DNA from: Paragonimus skrjabini miyazakii | Lineage: Eukaryota > Platyhelminthes > Trematoda > Plagiorchiida > Troglotrematidae | Direction of reading: 5' to 3' | NCBI GenBank assembly: GCA_014338405.1 | Contig: JTDE01001347.1 | Span: 76,218 to 140,217, forward strand | DNA length: 64,000 nt | Shown: positions 37,493 to 48,450 of the stretch, piece by piece | Position numbering within the stretch: position 1 is the first letter of the stretch | Layout: every line of letters begins with the position of its first letter | The notes under the pieces: generated by a model | Database searches by the model: none | Told to the model about the DNA's origin: nothing | Seen by the model: only the letters and a program-made list of their open reading frames with translations | Translations under genes and position numbers: made by a program

Positions 37493-39744
37493 GTGAGCCA
37501 TGAACTTAGCGAACTAGTAATCAAGGACTGGGATACTGCTCAGCAGTGTTTATTATAAGTTCAAAAGAGAAAGAATGTTTTTACACCATTTTACGAACCT
37601 TTCTTGGACGTCTAGAGCGGCATTTGTTTATTTGTAACTAGTTGTATTGATTGGAACAAAAACTCTATCGGATCGGGTTCTCTAATAATATGCAGATGAA
37701 CGGGGAATAAGTAGCAGCAAATCCGATGACCATTCGTACATAGAAAATGACGAGGATAATTGTGGTGTGCTAGCTATAATAATGATGTACCAGTGAAAAG
37801 CAATACTCATCGTGATTACATGACTCAAATGCTACTATGCAAACAAAAGTAAATATATGTTTATAACTGTTCTGATCCGCGAGGTATTCCATTTTTTCCG
37901 ATGCAAGCATCAAGTAAAAATCACCTCTGGGAAATGTACGTTTAAAAGACTTGTTTTAAATACAATGACCGTTCTTTTCCAGCTATTTACTACATCCAGA
38001 GACTGTTCAAATTTCTGATGGTCCCTTTTTTGTGTGGCTATCTTGTATCGGTCATTAAGTGCATAGCATAAGTTTCATTCCCGTTATCATTGCGAAACCG
38101 GTCAACGGATTTGTACGTGCGGTTTAATATTTATAGAGAAATACAACCAGGGCAATATTGGTCTTTTCAGTCCTGCTCATTATCAGTTTCGTTTTGGCCT
38201 ACAAAACAAAACAATACCAAATCTCAGTGAAACATGAAATTAACTGGCTTAGCCTACGCGACACGAACAACCGTTGGTCTACGTTGATGAGGCAAAGTGA
38301 AAGTTTGATACGGATTACAAAGCTTTCTAGTGCGTGTTTCTTAACTGCTTCAGGAATTCAACCTGATGGATTTAGTTCCATTCGTTGTACCGTTCTACAA
38401 GTATGATCATATTAGTTTGAATCAATCTGTAGATTGGAGTCGGCTGGTAAATGAGTTCCTTGGTGGAGATGACGGATCCACTTCCAAAATGCGTATTCTC
38501 ATTAAGTAATCTTCTTTTGAAACAATATTTGGGGGTCTTTGCAACTCAAAGAGCAAACGATGATGTCCCATCTCATCTGAAACCCAAAGGTATGATGTCA
38601 AAATAAATTTCAACACTTCTGTGAACCAAAACTGTTATCCAGTAAGGCTCCTGTCAACTGAAGTGACGAAAGGTATACTAATCTGACGCCATTAAACATG
38701 GCAGTAAAATGACCCTATTTTAAGTTTACCTATTATAGCCAAAAGTTGAATCAATTACAATTACCCCTCACGAGTCCTGCTGTTACAGTCTGTAGGAATT
38801 GTCAAAAAAATCAACTACGGTTCAGGTAGCAGTCCAAGACAGACTGAGTGAGTTAGATCCCGCACGTTATGTGATTTTAGTCGACAACTACAGATAGTCA
38901 CGCACAATGATCCATAAAACAGAAAATTTGATAAGTTGTCTTTATATGTGGTATGGTTGAAAAACTTTTACCCAAGTATTATTCGTTTAAATAAAATCTA
39001 CTCATACATTGAAGGGTGATACAACATATTCACATAAGAAGCTATTTTTATGCAAAAAGGAAATGTTTTTCAAGCTAACGTATATTATTCAGGCATGGCA
39101 AAACTTAAATCAACAAAATACACGTTACATACTTGTTTATGCTAACTGGACTGGTTGCTGGTTTCTTCCTCTTCAATGTCAAAACTAATTTATATATGAG
39201 CAAGCAACCAAAGTCACATAACACTGGCGTAAAATATATATTGAAAGTATGAAGTCGTTTAAGCAAAAGCATGACATTCCGAAAGAATAAATAATGTCGT
39301 ATGCCGTAGCCTTATGTTCTCTTCGTTTGATTGAATGGCAATAAAAATTCATTACGTTACTCAGTCTCTCAGTGTTTCAGTCATTACACGGTCATCCGCG
39401 GTTTCTATTGGACTGGTTTAACAAGTATGAGAAATAACCAAACATTTCACGACGGTTTTCATCTTGACGTTTATCCACGGTCTGCTATCTATCGCAAATG
39501 CCTTATGACTGCTTATTCCAGGTATGGTTATTGATACGGAATAGGTGCAGCGCAAAACAGTGAGGTCCAGGTGAGCACAAATACACTGGATCAATTGTTT
39601 CCAGATTCCCATAGAATTCATAAGAAGTCAGTTATGCGAACAGCTGTTTTCGGTAATTCTCATCGGGATTTTACAATTCTATAAGGTACATGCGTTTTGT
39701 GTATGAAAAATTAAAGCAAGTGAAATAGGTCATTTGGGCGGATC

Positions 39745-40260
39745 ACAGTCTACTGGAGGGGGGTGGGAGTGTTGGTGAATGTGTGACATTTGCACTCGTG
39801 CCTGCCATGAGACATGCATTCGGCGATGTCAATTGGTTCATACCTGCTTGGATTTCAAGTGAGTGTGGAATAGTTGGACAAGGAAGATTTAAGGTTTGCA
39901 CGAACTGTTTTCGGGCACACAGACAGGGGTTGTAGAGCCTGATGGCAATTGTCTCGGTCGTGGACAACAGTTGCAATCTGGCAGCTCTGGATTGGGCCTG
40001 ACGAACCTTGTGGATGACTCGGAAGGCTTCATCCGGCTTAATTTGGTGACCAGTGTCAATTAGATGAGAACCGACTGCACTGGAAATGGGCTTTATCGAA
40101 CCGTTGCGAAGCCATTTTGGGGGGTGTTTCTATCCTTTCTGATAACCGCCTTGTGGTTCTCCCAACATAACCGGCTTGACAACAACAGGTGAGAGGATAA
40201 ACACAGAAAGGCGAAAAAAGCCTAGGCAAGCTATCTTTGAGGTGTGGCACCAGTACTGGC
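39745..40260 (-). mobile_element. Penelope-like element, GIY-YIG C-terminal fragment in intron (pseudogene)
   Basis: On the minus strand one frame reads CCCQAGYVGRTTRRLSERI, then a frameshift. The next frame reads AVGSHLIDTGHQIKPDEAF, RVIHKVRQAQ, LLSTTETIAIRLYNP, CLCARKQFVQTLNLP. This is the full order of PLE endonuclease motifs: YVGRTTRRL-RI, HL-DTGH, F-VI, E-IAIR, and the C-KQ-VQ-L-LP end. The core YVGRTTRR motif is intact, but the frame is broken at least once and nothing upstream encodes a reverse transcriptase. It lies antisense to the host gene in its second visible intron. Of the three PLE pieces it keeps the most complete motif set. Confidence 0.85.
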
Positions 40261-40639
40261 AGTTATTGAACGATACGATGCTCAGCAGTTCGTGTTGGTT
40301 GATAAATATAGTTGTACTGTGGCTCTCCATCCCCCGAAACACTTAGGGACATCGAGTCCACAGCGAAGTGGCTGAGTAATAAAGTAACACATTGAAAACT
40401 TCTATATTTCGGGGTAGTCCAGCGATTCAGTAGGGTATTGTTACAAGTGGTATGCTGTTCTTGTCGCTGGTTCACTCAATGATGAAACTATTTTTAGTTT
40501 ATGCTTCAGTGAATTGGTAGTCACATGATAGAAAGGCTGTTGATGCACAATGTTGTTTATCTCGAGATAGCCTCCAAGTGATAGGTAACCTATCATGCTA
40601 ATTGTATGTGGTGGTCTGGCCTTCGTTGGGCTACGCTTA

Positions 40640-40657
40640 TTAGGACTTCGGTCCTAA
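40640..40657. other. Perfect 7-bp hairpin with UUCG tetraloop
   Basis: TTAGGAC pairs perfectly with GTCCTAA around TTCG. It is flanked by CTTAT on the left and CAG on the right. With the flanks, the plus strand reads CTTATTA-hairpin-TAAC, which differs from a hammerhead core (CTGATGA-stem II-GAAAC) at several core bases. It lies 380 bases from a PLE fragment, an element class that can carry hammerheads. It could be a dead ribozyme or only a stable hairpin. Confidence 0.35.
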
Positions 40658-40856
40658 CAGATAAATCCGTGTCAGACAGGTTAAAATGAAGTGGTTAAAT
40701 GAAAAGCAATTACACATCTGGAATTGTATCACATCACTGATCACATCAATACTACATACGCTAGAGAATTTAACCAACGACTCATGGATATGAGCGAAAA
40801 GAAGTGCGATGGCTAAGGAAGCTAATTCACATACCTTCCTACAACCCTGGTGATCG

Positions 40857-40936
40857 TGACACTGAGGTCTAGTGGATAAGTGCTTGAACTACGATCTGCC
40901 ACTTATTCACCGGTCGTGGGTTCCATCCCTCGGCGT
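40857..40936 (+). repeat. tRNA-derived SINE head
   Basis: GACACTGAGGTCTAGTGGATAAG has box A character, and GGTCGTGGGTTCCATCCC at about 40911-40928 contains a box B. The head has tRNA-like length, but the intervening arms do not pair well enough for a tRNA gene. The sequence downstream does not match the hammerhead-SINE family, so this is a different SINE family. Confidence 0.5.
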
Positions 40937-41485
40937 GCATGGTGCTAATTTGACCCATCTTTGTCAAAACAGCTGTTCATCACTTCGCTCGTGGTCACTG
41001 AGACCAACCGTTGTTACGTTTGTATTGATGAATTATTCAACACTTCGCCTTATGGGTCTTTCCGAAAAATTCAGAACGATAACAACTGTGCAAAAATTCT
41101 GCATGGTTTGTGCCGACTGAAAGTCCTGTATCACATTCTAGCTTTACGCTTTCGTTTGGTTTTCGTTAACCTGTGGAAGTGTGTTTGTGTACCTACGCGT
41201 GATGTGACAACTGATGAAAACATTGAATAACTTCCTCATATCCGCACTATTTTTAGTCATCAAAGGCAATTATGACCTCATTGATCCACTACGCAATTTT
41301 AATTTTGGACTTTTATGTCCTTGTTATCCGGCTTGTGAAGACTTGTTTATCTGGGCCAATCTGTAATGCAAATCGCCTAAGTCTTGTTGTTTAAATTTGA
41401 CTAATCATCTTTAGGGATTATACAGTAGACCCTTAAGTAAGTTACATCATCGAACATACGTTTTTTCTCTGTTCGCCTTCTGCAG

Positions 41486-41743
41486 ATGTCATGGAGATGT
41501 ACAATCACATTCAGCCTGGTCCAGAGCAGTTCGAGTTCAATACCCATAGACCATGCGGACCCATACGTCCGGATTGTTACGGTCCTCAGTCGGATACCAA
41601 CCCAGTCACGCCGTTCCAGCTGCGCTGCTTGCGCTCGTTGGCCAGCATGATTATTTGCCCCCATACTGTGCTACCAATCACTGTGGGTCTTTTCCACCGT
41701 TCGATGAGAGCAGATGAAATGGTGTATGTGCATCACTTGAGCG
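41486..41743 (+). CDS. Membrane protein gene, exon 3
   Basis: A 258-base exon with a strong acceptor (TTCGCCTTCTGCAG) and a donor GCG/GTATGT, phase 1 at both ends. It encodes a soluble Pro- and Cys-containing segment: MEMYNHIQPGPEQF, RPCGPIRPDCYG, FQLRCLRSLASMIICPH, LFHRSMRADEMVYVHHLS. The C-terminal half looks like an amphipathic helical domain leading to the membrane segment of the next exon. The minus-strand frame at 41401-41664 is its shadow. GC is visibly higher than in the flanking introns, which supports coding. No known domain recognised. Confidence 0.75.
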
Positions 41744-42787
41744 GTATGTTTGCTTAGTCACCTCCAATTTTACAAATGGTTGACAACCTGAATCTGTTCT
41801 ACAACGAGCGCAAAGTAGCTTAGTTTTAACAGACGATTTAGGAAAACTTAAACACCAGTGAAAATTCTCTCAAATATCTAGTTTTACCTCGTGGCGATTT
41901 TGCTCATGTAGTCCCGCAACGTTCACTGTTTCCTTTGTCCTTTATCATTTAAAACTATTTGAAATTAATATCCCCTACATTTCATCCGAATTTCACTAAA
42001 CTTCTGTTAATTTTTCATCACTGAGCGACCAATAAAGTCAAACCACTCGATCAAACCAGTTAACCTATTTCGTTCGATTTGAAGTGGAGTGTACAATAAA
42101 AACGGATGGACGGCCGATAATCGTCGTTCGTCAACACTCACCTCAGCTGTACATTCAAAATGAATTAGGCACAAGTATTAGGCTACGACAACTTTGAGTT
42201 CAGATCCGGGATTCAGTTTCGGTCCTCAGAATTAAATTGGTCTTATAAAATATGTGGGTTTTCTGGAGTTCTGTTTATTGGTTAGCAGATAACGATAGAA
42301 ACCTCGTACAAACAGGCTTACTTATACAGATTCTCAGTGAACTTTCTGTTAGACCAATGTAATGCCAACTCACCTTTATCTCTCTACTGCTGAATCTAAA
42401 GGGTATGTTTGATAAACAATTACAAGAAGTTCTTTAAATTCGGAAAAAGCAATTATTTCACGTCATGCAGTGTGCAGTCCCTGTTTCTAAAATCAACCTG
42501 TAAAAACGAATAGTACTCCTATGAGAATGAATACGCACAAACATTTCTAGCTCGGACTGTCGCCTCCAGTGGAAGAAGTGCGCCAAGTGATGATTGAATC
42601 GGTAACCACAATAATACAAGCCACTGACAATTAAGGATGGAATTTCATAAGCTAAGATGAAAGTTTTTATGGATAATTGTTCACCACTGCCTGTGATGCT
42701 ACATATCGAAAAACCTTTCGAACATAAATATAGATGAATGCACGCTCCCCATCTGGACAGGTTACATTTATCAACCTTCCCCTAAAG

Positions 42788-42833
42788 TTGCAGGATAGGT
42801 CTACATCGTCGTCCAACTATCCTGCAATTTTTT
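42788..42833 (+). other. Perfect 11-bp stem-loop followed by a T-run
   Basis: TTGCAGGATAG (42788-42798) and CTATCCTGCAA (42817-42827) are perfect reverse complements around an 18-base loop, and a run of six T follows. In a bacterium this would read as a terminator. Inside a flatworm intron it could be the end of a small Pol III transcript, a remnant of a hairpin-ended element, or a cis structure in the pre-mRNA. No partner copy was seen elsewhere in the window. Confidence 0.5.
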
Positions 42834-44590
42834 CAGTCATCCGTAGTCTCACTAAGCAATGCGTGGTGTGATAGTCTCTTCAATACACGAAAAACTAGAA
42901 CTATCCAAAACAAAATGTGTACTTTTATTGCTTTTCTTTTCGGTTCCAATCATCAGAATTTTCCACATTCACATCTGCAGGCTAACAGAGTGATTGTAAA
43001 ATTATCTCATTTGATACGGGCTAACTTACAGAAAAATAACGGCCAAATACTGTGAGCTGCTTTAAATCTTCTGTACGGTTGAAGGAAATCTCCAGTCCGT
43101 AGTACAAGACTCAATGCACACGTAAACCATAATCTTCCCGGTTAACCGATAATCGGATAATTCTACGTTGCCATGAATGCTGGTGGAGATTGGTTGATGC
43201 ACAACGCAACTGCGTCATTTCCACACTCACACCCACTCAGTAGTAAGTTAAAACTGTAAGATTGCACTACACAAGTAGATGAACTTATCAGTAAACTCAA
43301 ATCACTCAGCAGCACTAACGAGTATATGACCAAAGCCGACCCAATTTACATGTTGACGATGAGAACTGCATAAAATGCAGACCACTGTCATCACTTAAAA
43401 GATTCAACAAGGGTTGCAAAAGTGCTTGCATAACATTCGGGTGAACAAACTTTGTCCTCATGTTCAATATTTGTCAGCTTAATGGTTGCAGTAACTTGAT
43501 TTTGTAGCTTTAGACATTATTGAACCCCCTTTTCAGGACATCATTTGTCATATTGTACACCAGAATGGGAAAGTTTGGACATCCCTCGTGAATACCATAT
43601 GAAGTAGAAAACTCACAAAGTGGCTGCCCATACATAAATTTTGCTGCCCATCAGGGCATACAATGATTTCAATGAACTGATATACTACACTCGGAAGCAT
43701 TACAATGGAAGTGGTCGGACAGAATATATCGGACAACTAATTCAGAAGCGACTTTAGCCTAACATTACCGCGGCGTTTGATTCACAAGAGAAAGCCATTG
43801 TTCCACTGTCTGTTCTGACATGGAGGAATAGTTTATACGCACTCAACCAGGTCAAGGTCTTGTTATTTTTCTTCGCGTTTTTATTTCTGTGTTCCGAATT
43901 CGTCAAACTGTGAACATTTTTTCAGCTGCGGTAAAGATAAGTCTGGTTTTCCCGCCGTTATAAAATTTTGTTCAGGCCGCTGTTGTAGGTTAGGATGACC
44001 GCTAATAGTCTTCAATAGGGAAAGCATCTCTTAGGCTCTTGAAGAGGTTTGATCAGTTTAAGCAAAAGTGGGCGACTCCGTACTAAGATGAGATGAAACA
44101 AATATCCGATCCTTAAGATTTACTTCGTTTCAGCTGTTTAGGCTACATAATCACTTCGGTTTCCTTCGGTGGTCTTCCTACTGTGTTCTAACTAAACAAA
44201 TTACCTGCTTCTTACAATGGCAGTTAGGCTACCTTTCAAGTCATGTAACAAGCTGTGGTTTCGTCAATTACACTGTTCACGCAACGTATCACTACACCTC
44301 TCCGGTTGCTTGACTGGTGGCAAATCCTGGAAAACAAAGCTTAACCATCTTTTTACAACATTGTTTTCCAGTACTATTTCCATCGGCCGAAAAAATCATC
44401 ACGGTAAACACGTGGGTGTGTTGTACGTCTGTATTTCATTTCACGAAGGTCGTCTCGCCGTTATATTCAAGGACGATTATTCAGTGCTATTTTATAAGCA
44501 TCGCTAAACTGGCAGAATCTGAGTTCTGCACCATCTGAAGTACTTCTCTGAGACATAACCCCCACAGAACATTTGTGTAACTGCTGAAAC

Positions 44591-44640
44591 CTCGATCTCG
44601 TGCTCGTTTGAACCACGCCACTGGTCTGACCTGAGTGGTT
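44591..44640 (-). repeat. Possible antisense SINE head
   Basis: The minus strand carries GTGGTTCAAACGAGC, a plausible box B, with GTCAGACCAGTGG upstream as a poor box A. Weak evidence on its own. It is listed because such boxes recur through the window. Confidence 0.25.
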
Positions 44641-45872
44641 TTATTTTCACGCTGCTTAAAGAGATTTCTTTCAGCGTTAAAATTTACCTTTCATATCATT
44701 ATTTCGCTGTTCAGTTGGACGGTCCCCAAGAATGCAATAAAATGAATCAGGCCAAAGGTTTTCTATAACGTTTACGAAAGTAATTGCTCCAAAATCAACA
44801 GTTGTCCTGAACTGGAGAACACCATCGAGAGATGTTGGCAATATGGCGAAATTTAAAAAAAAACGGGAATCAGTATGCATGCTAATGGAGCCATTTCAGA
44901 AGCACACGATTATCTCTGAACCAGGAATGCTAAAACAAGTCGACGGTTAATAATGCGAGCATGTAACCCGTCATGTTAACTGCCTTTCTTTGTTTTTGAG
45001 CGATCTTCAAAGCCTTTATGTGATAATGTTCGGTCAGCACGCAGACTTCAGCTTTTGTAATCAATAATGATCTGATACAGGAATCTCCAATTACGATGGT
45101 GATCTGACCGATGCAAAAACAGTTGTCCAAACGTGTATAGCTTATTAGGATCTCTCTGCCTTTAACAAGCGAGTCGCTCACGCCAGCTTATAGCTTATCT
45201 CAAAAGCTTTGTCCAATCTATTCAAATGCAACTTTGTGTCGTTCACAAAAACACGCTTTTGCACTTTTCCTATCCCGTCGCATACAAACCGACTGTTTAG
45301 TACCCAAATGTGTGTGCTTCCTTAAATGAACGTCCCGCAATTTTCGATTACCGTCTGGGTTCTACAGTGAATGTCCCTGTTGAAAAAGTGAGATTTATTC
45401 TCTTTGGGTAAACAGTATATGGAATTCTCGACCGGGCGAGTGCTATCTTGGATTCAGCTAACATGTCAAGAGGAAACTTTGCTTCAGTTCTTTCTACTAA
45501 CGTGTAGTAAATTTAACAACCTAACGTGCTTATGGTTGAAATTCAAATACAAGATGAGATGCAGTGAAATGTACTCGCGAGATATATTACGGAAAATCCT
45601 ATTTGCGACTTTACTCAAATTTGTCATAGGAAAATTTGTTTTCCCTTAAGCGTAAGTACCTATTTTTTACAGTTATTCGGTTAATGTATGACTTGCAGTT
45701 TCTCTTTACGTTTGATACTCGAAACGCTCTCAATAGCGGGATTAGTAGCCATTTTAATAGCAATCCGGTCACCACGTTCCATTGTATGAACCTTCCTGTC
45801 TTTCTTCGGAATTTCACTATCCAAAATAAAACGCCAATTTATCCAGTGATGCTTCTGCTCCGTCTGTCACAG

Positions 45873-46064
45873 AGCAAATATCGATGCTGATCAACGGGAA
45901 TCAAGCCTATTTACAGCGAAATCCGATCCGATTTAATGCTTGCACCTGCCTCGTTCCTCTGTTTCTCGTCCTTCTGGTTGGCTACATTCTTGGCCTGACA
46001 CTCGGGTGGCAGCTGGGACTTGCGGTGGCTGTGACAGCTACTGTACTCTACCTGATCACTTGTT
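45873..46064 (+). CDS. Membrane protein gene, exon 4 (membrane hairpin)
   Basis: A 192-base exon, phase 1 at both ends. The acceptor is CTGTCACAG and the donor TGTT/GTAAGT, a consensus site. After a short polar lead (EQISMLINGNQAYLQRNPIR) it encodes two closely spaced membrane helices: VPLFLVLLVGYILGLTL and LGLAVAVTATVLYLI, split by a GWQ turn. Counted from the Met at 36041, the helices fall at about residues 369-386 and 390-405. The hairpin is preceded by basic residues (R), suggesting a cytosolic N-terminus. A two-helix hairpin after a soluble region recalls TMEM268, as noted for exon 2. This is a hypothesis only. Confidence 0.8.
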
Positions 46065-48420
46065 GTAAGTGCCTAATTCCAAATTTTAAAACTTGGCTTA
46101 AAGGAGAGAGATTTATGCACTGCATTTCTCAACACACCCTCATAACGCATATACACCAAAAAACACTTTACTTCAAGTTTAGAATGGAACTGAGTGGACT
46201 GTTGAAATTCAAACAGTAGCCTCTTTTAGCAGACGGTGTAATTTTGAATTTGTGTTGAATTTGCACTTCTGTTGTTTTTGTCTAAGTTCACCTAAAGCAT
46301 ATTTTATTCTCAGAACAGTCGAAATCTTGATTTAATTTTTTCGTATTTTTCATCATTCAAAAATCACCACAAAATTAGAGAAGATAACATCATTGTACTG
46401 CAACCAATTAAGTTTGAGCTTGATAGTTTTTAACTAGTCGAGAGCTTTATGTATAGTGTAAGTCAATGACTTCTTTTTCTACGAAGCCACATAAAGTGCA
46501 TTAGAGCACCACCAAAACCAAATTTAGCAAACGGTCATATAATTTTAGACATCTCCCAAGGGTGGCCACAAGGAATATATTTATTTCAAAACTTTAGACT
46601 TCAATTAGAGGTAAATAAACATTCTTACCTCTCACTCTGAAAAATATATGCAGTTGTGGGAGAGCTACTTTAATTGTTGAAATGCATTACAAGACAATAA
46701 TTTATCTATAAGTTGAGACACGCACATTATTGATTTTTTCTTGAGCTCTATGTGAATTTAGCTAAAGCACATGAGTGAGAGACTTTCTCTTGAACGTCAA
46801 AGACATTTTGTTTTGCACTTTTGTGGATTGCACACTAACTACCATTTGTAAGGGAATGCTGAGCTGGTTTGATTTCCGGTATATAACACATATACTTACA
46901 AATCAAGATTATGTCCAAAATAAACTTCTAAATGATACGATGCCCTGCATTCCTAACGATGTATTAATCCATTCAATCAATATTTACGCAGAAGCATCAA
47001 ACTGCTGTTCAACAATTCTCCCACGCTAAGTTCATTATCGTTTATATAAACGTGGTTCGAACTGTGCCAGTACCTGTCTAAACGCGAAATCAATCATTCT
47101 ATTTCGTAACAAAACATGCCTGGTTTGGGGAAAGATCTAGACAGCACCGGACGTTTAAGGAGTTAATCAGTAGAAAATATTCTTTTCTCTCGTTTAATAA
47201 TTTCCTCTGATCAATAGGGTGTGTTTTGAAGAGACAGTTTCCAGTGATGACTGTGAAGTGTGAAATCTGGGACCATGTTTGCAACCATTTTTATTCATGT
47301 TATATTCAACTCTGGGTAAGTGCTGCTTACTTTTTCTATGCATCTTTTCGAGCCGAACAGCATTCGACAAACTATTATGTAGTAGTCCGAATTTGTATGT
47401 TTCAATACACAAAGGCAATGACAGAAGTGTCTGTTGCACCGTGACTAATCAACGTTTAGTTTACTGTCCCAAATGACACTCCCAGCGTTTAATTAATTAC
47501 TCTCAGAATCATAAGGGAACTAAAATACTGGGCCATGAAACGTGATTATTATAGTCTTGTGAACTGAAACAGTTTGAGCTTGATAAGTAAAGAACAGTCA
47601 ACTATATAATCATATTGTTTGTTCATAGTTATTGGACCAGAGTTATGACATGTACACATGCCATGTTCAATACTATCTGCTGAATTCTGGTAGAAAACAT
47701 ATAATTTGAGAAAACAGTGAAATTAAAAGAAAATTCACCAAGTAATTGTTATTCCCGTGAAAATGTTGACCAAGGAATTTAATTATATTCAAACTCCTCC
47801 TCACAACTGAATTGATCAACACAAGGGAAAACTGCATAAAATTATTGCGTGTTGTCCACCTCATCCGTTTGCATGCTAACCGAAGTTGGTAGAGCCGTCG
47901 TTTTTTATATAGGCCAAACTGTCATGAAAAGCCTGAAACGTAAACATCACTCCTATAATTTTATGACATTTACATTCTCATCAGAAAGATTAAAAGAAGA
48001 AAAGGGATTGAAGTATCTCACCCACCACCCACAATTTTGAACCTGTCCAACTACCGCGTAAATAAAACCTATGGATGCTTCTTTTCTTATTTTTGTGTCA
48101 AGTTAACTATATGTATGGCGCACCGAGCCCATCATACACACAGTCTGAATGCAGTTACATGTTGAAAGTATGCTTGAAGGGGTACAGCAGAATAGAAAAC
48201 CGCATGTTGCAAAACTAACTACTTCCAGTGATTTTCACGCTGATTCAATGATGTTTTATGTGTTTATTTAATATAGAGTTGCGGCCTGCGCGTAAAATTC
48301 AACAGAGTTAACAAGTTCAGGAAGAATCTTTATCAAGTAGTCAGGAATCCTTGTACAAGTGTCACCAAAAGGAGATCAGTGGTTTTACTGTTAAGATCAT
48401 TTGTTCCAAAATGACCATTT

Positions 48421-48450
48421 TATTCATACAAACTAAACATCACTTACAAA
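48421..48450. repeat. Short repeat shared with 61961-61985
   Basis: CATACAAACTAAACATCACT here and TATACAAACTGAACATCACT at 61962-61981 are nearly identical. Their right parts resemble the ACATCAC-CACA end of the hammerhead-SINE family in minus orientation. Similarity is lost beyond about 30 bases. They may be 3' ends of truncated copies or of a related element. Confidence 0.35.

Larger units (their letters stand above)
37493..41485 (+). other. Intron between exons 2 and 3
   Basis: A phase 1 intron of 3993 bases. It hosts an antisense PLE fragment (39745-40260), a UUCG hairpin (40640-40657) and a tRNA-headed SINE (40857-40936). The rest shows nothing I can name. Confidence 0.6.
41744..45872 (+). 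other. Intron between exons 3 and 4
   Basis: A phase 1 intron of 4129 bases. It holds the 11-bp inverted repeat at 42788-42827 and a possible antisense SINE head at 44591-44640. Open frames such as 44217-44507 have no supportable splice context. Confidence 0.6.
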
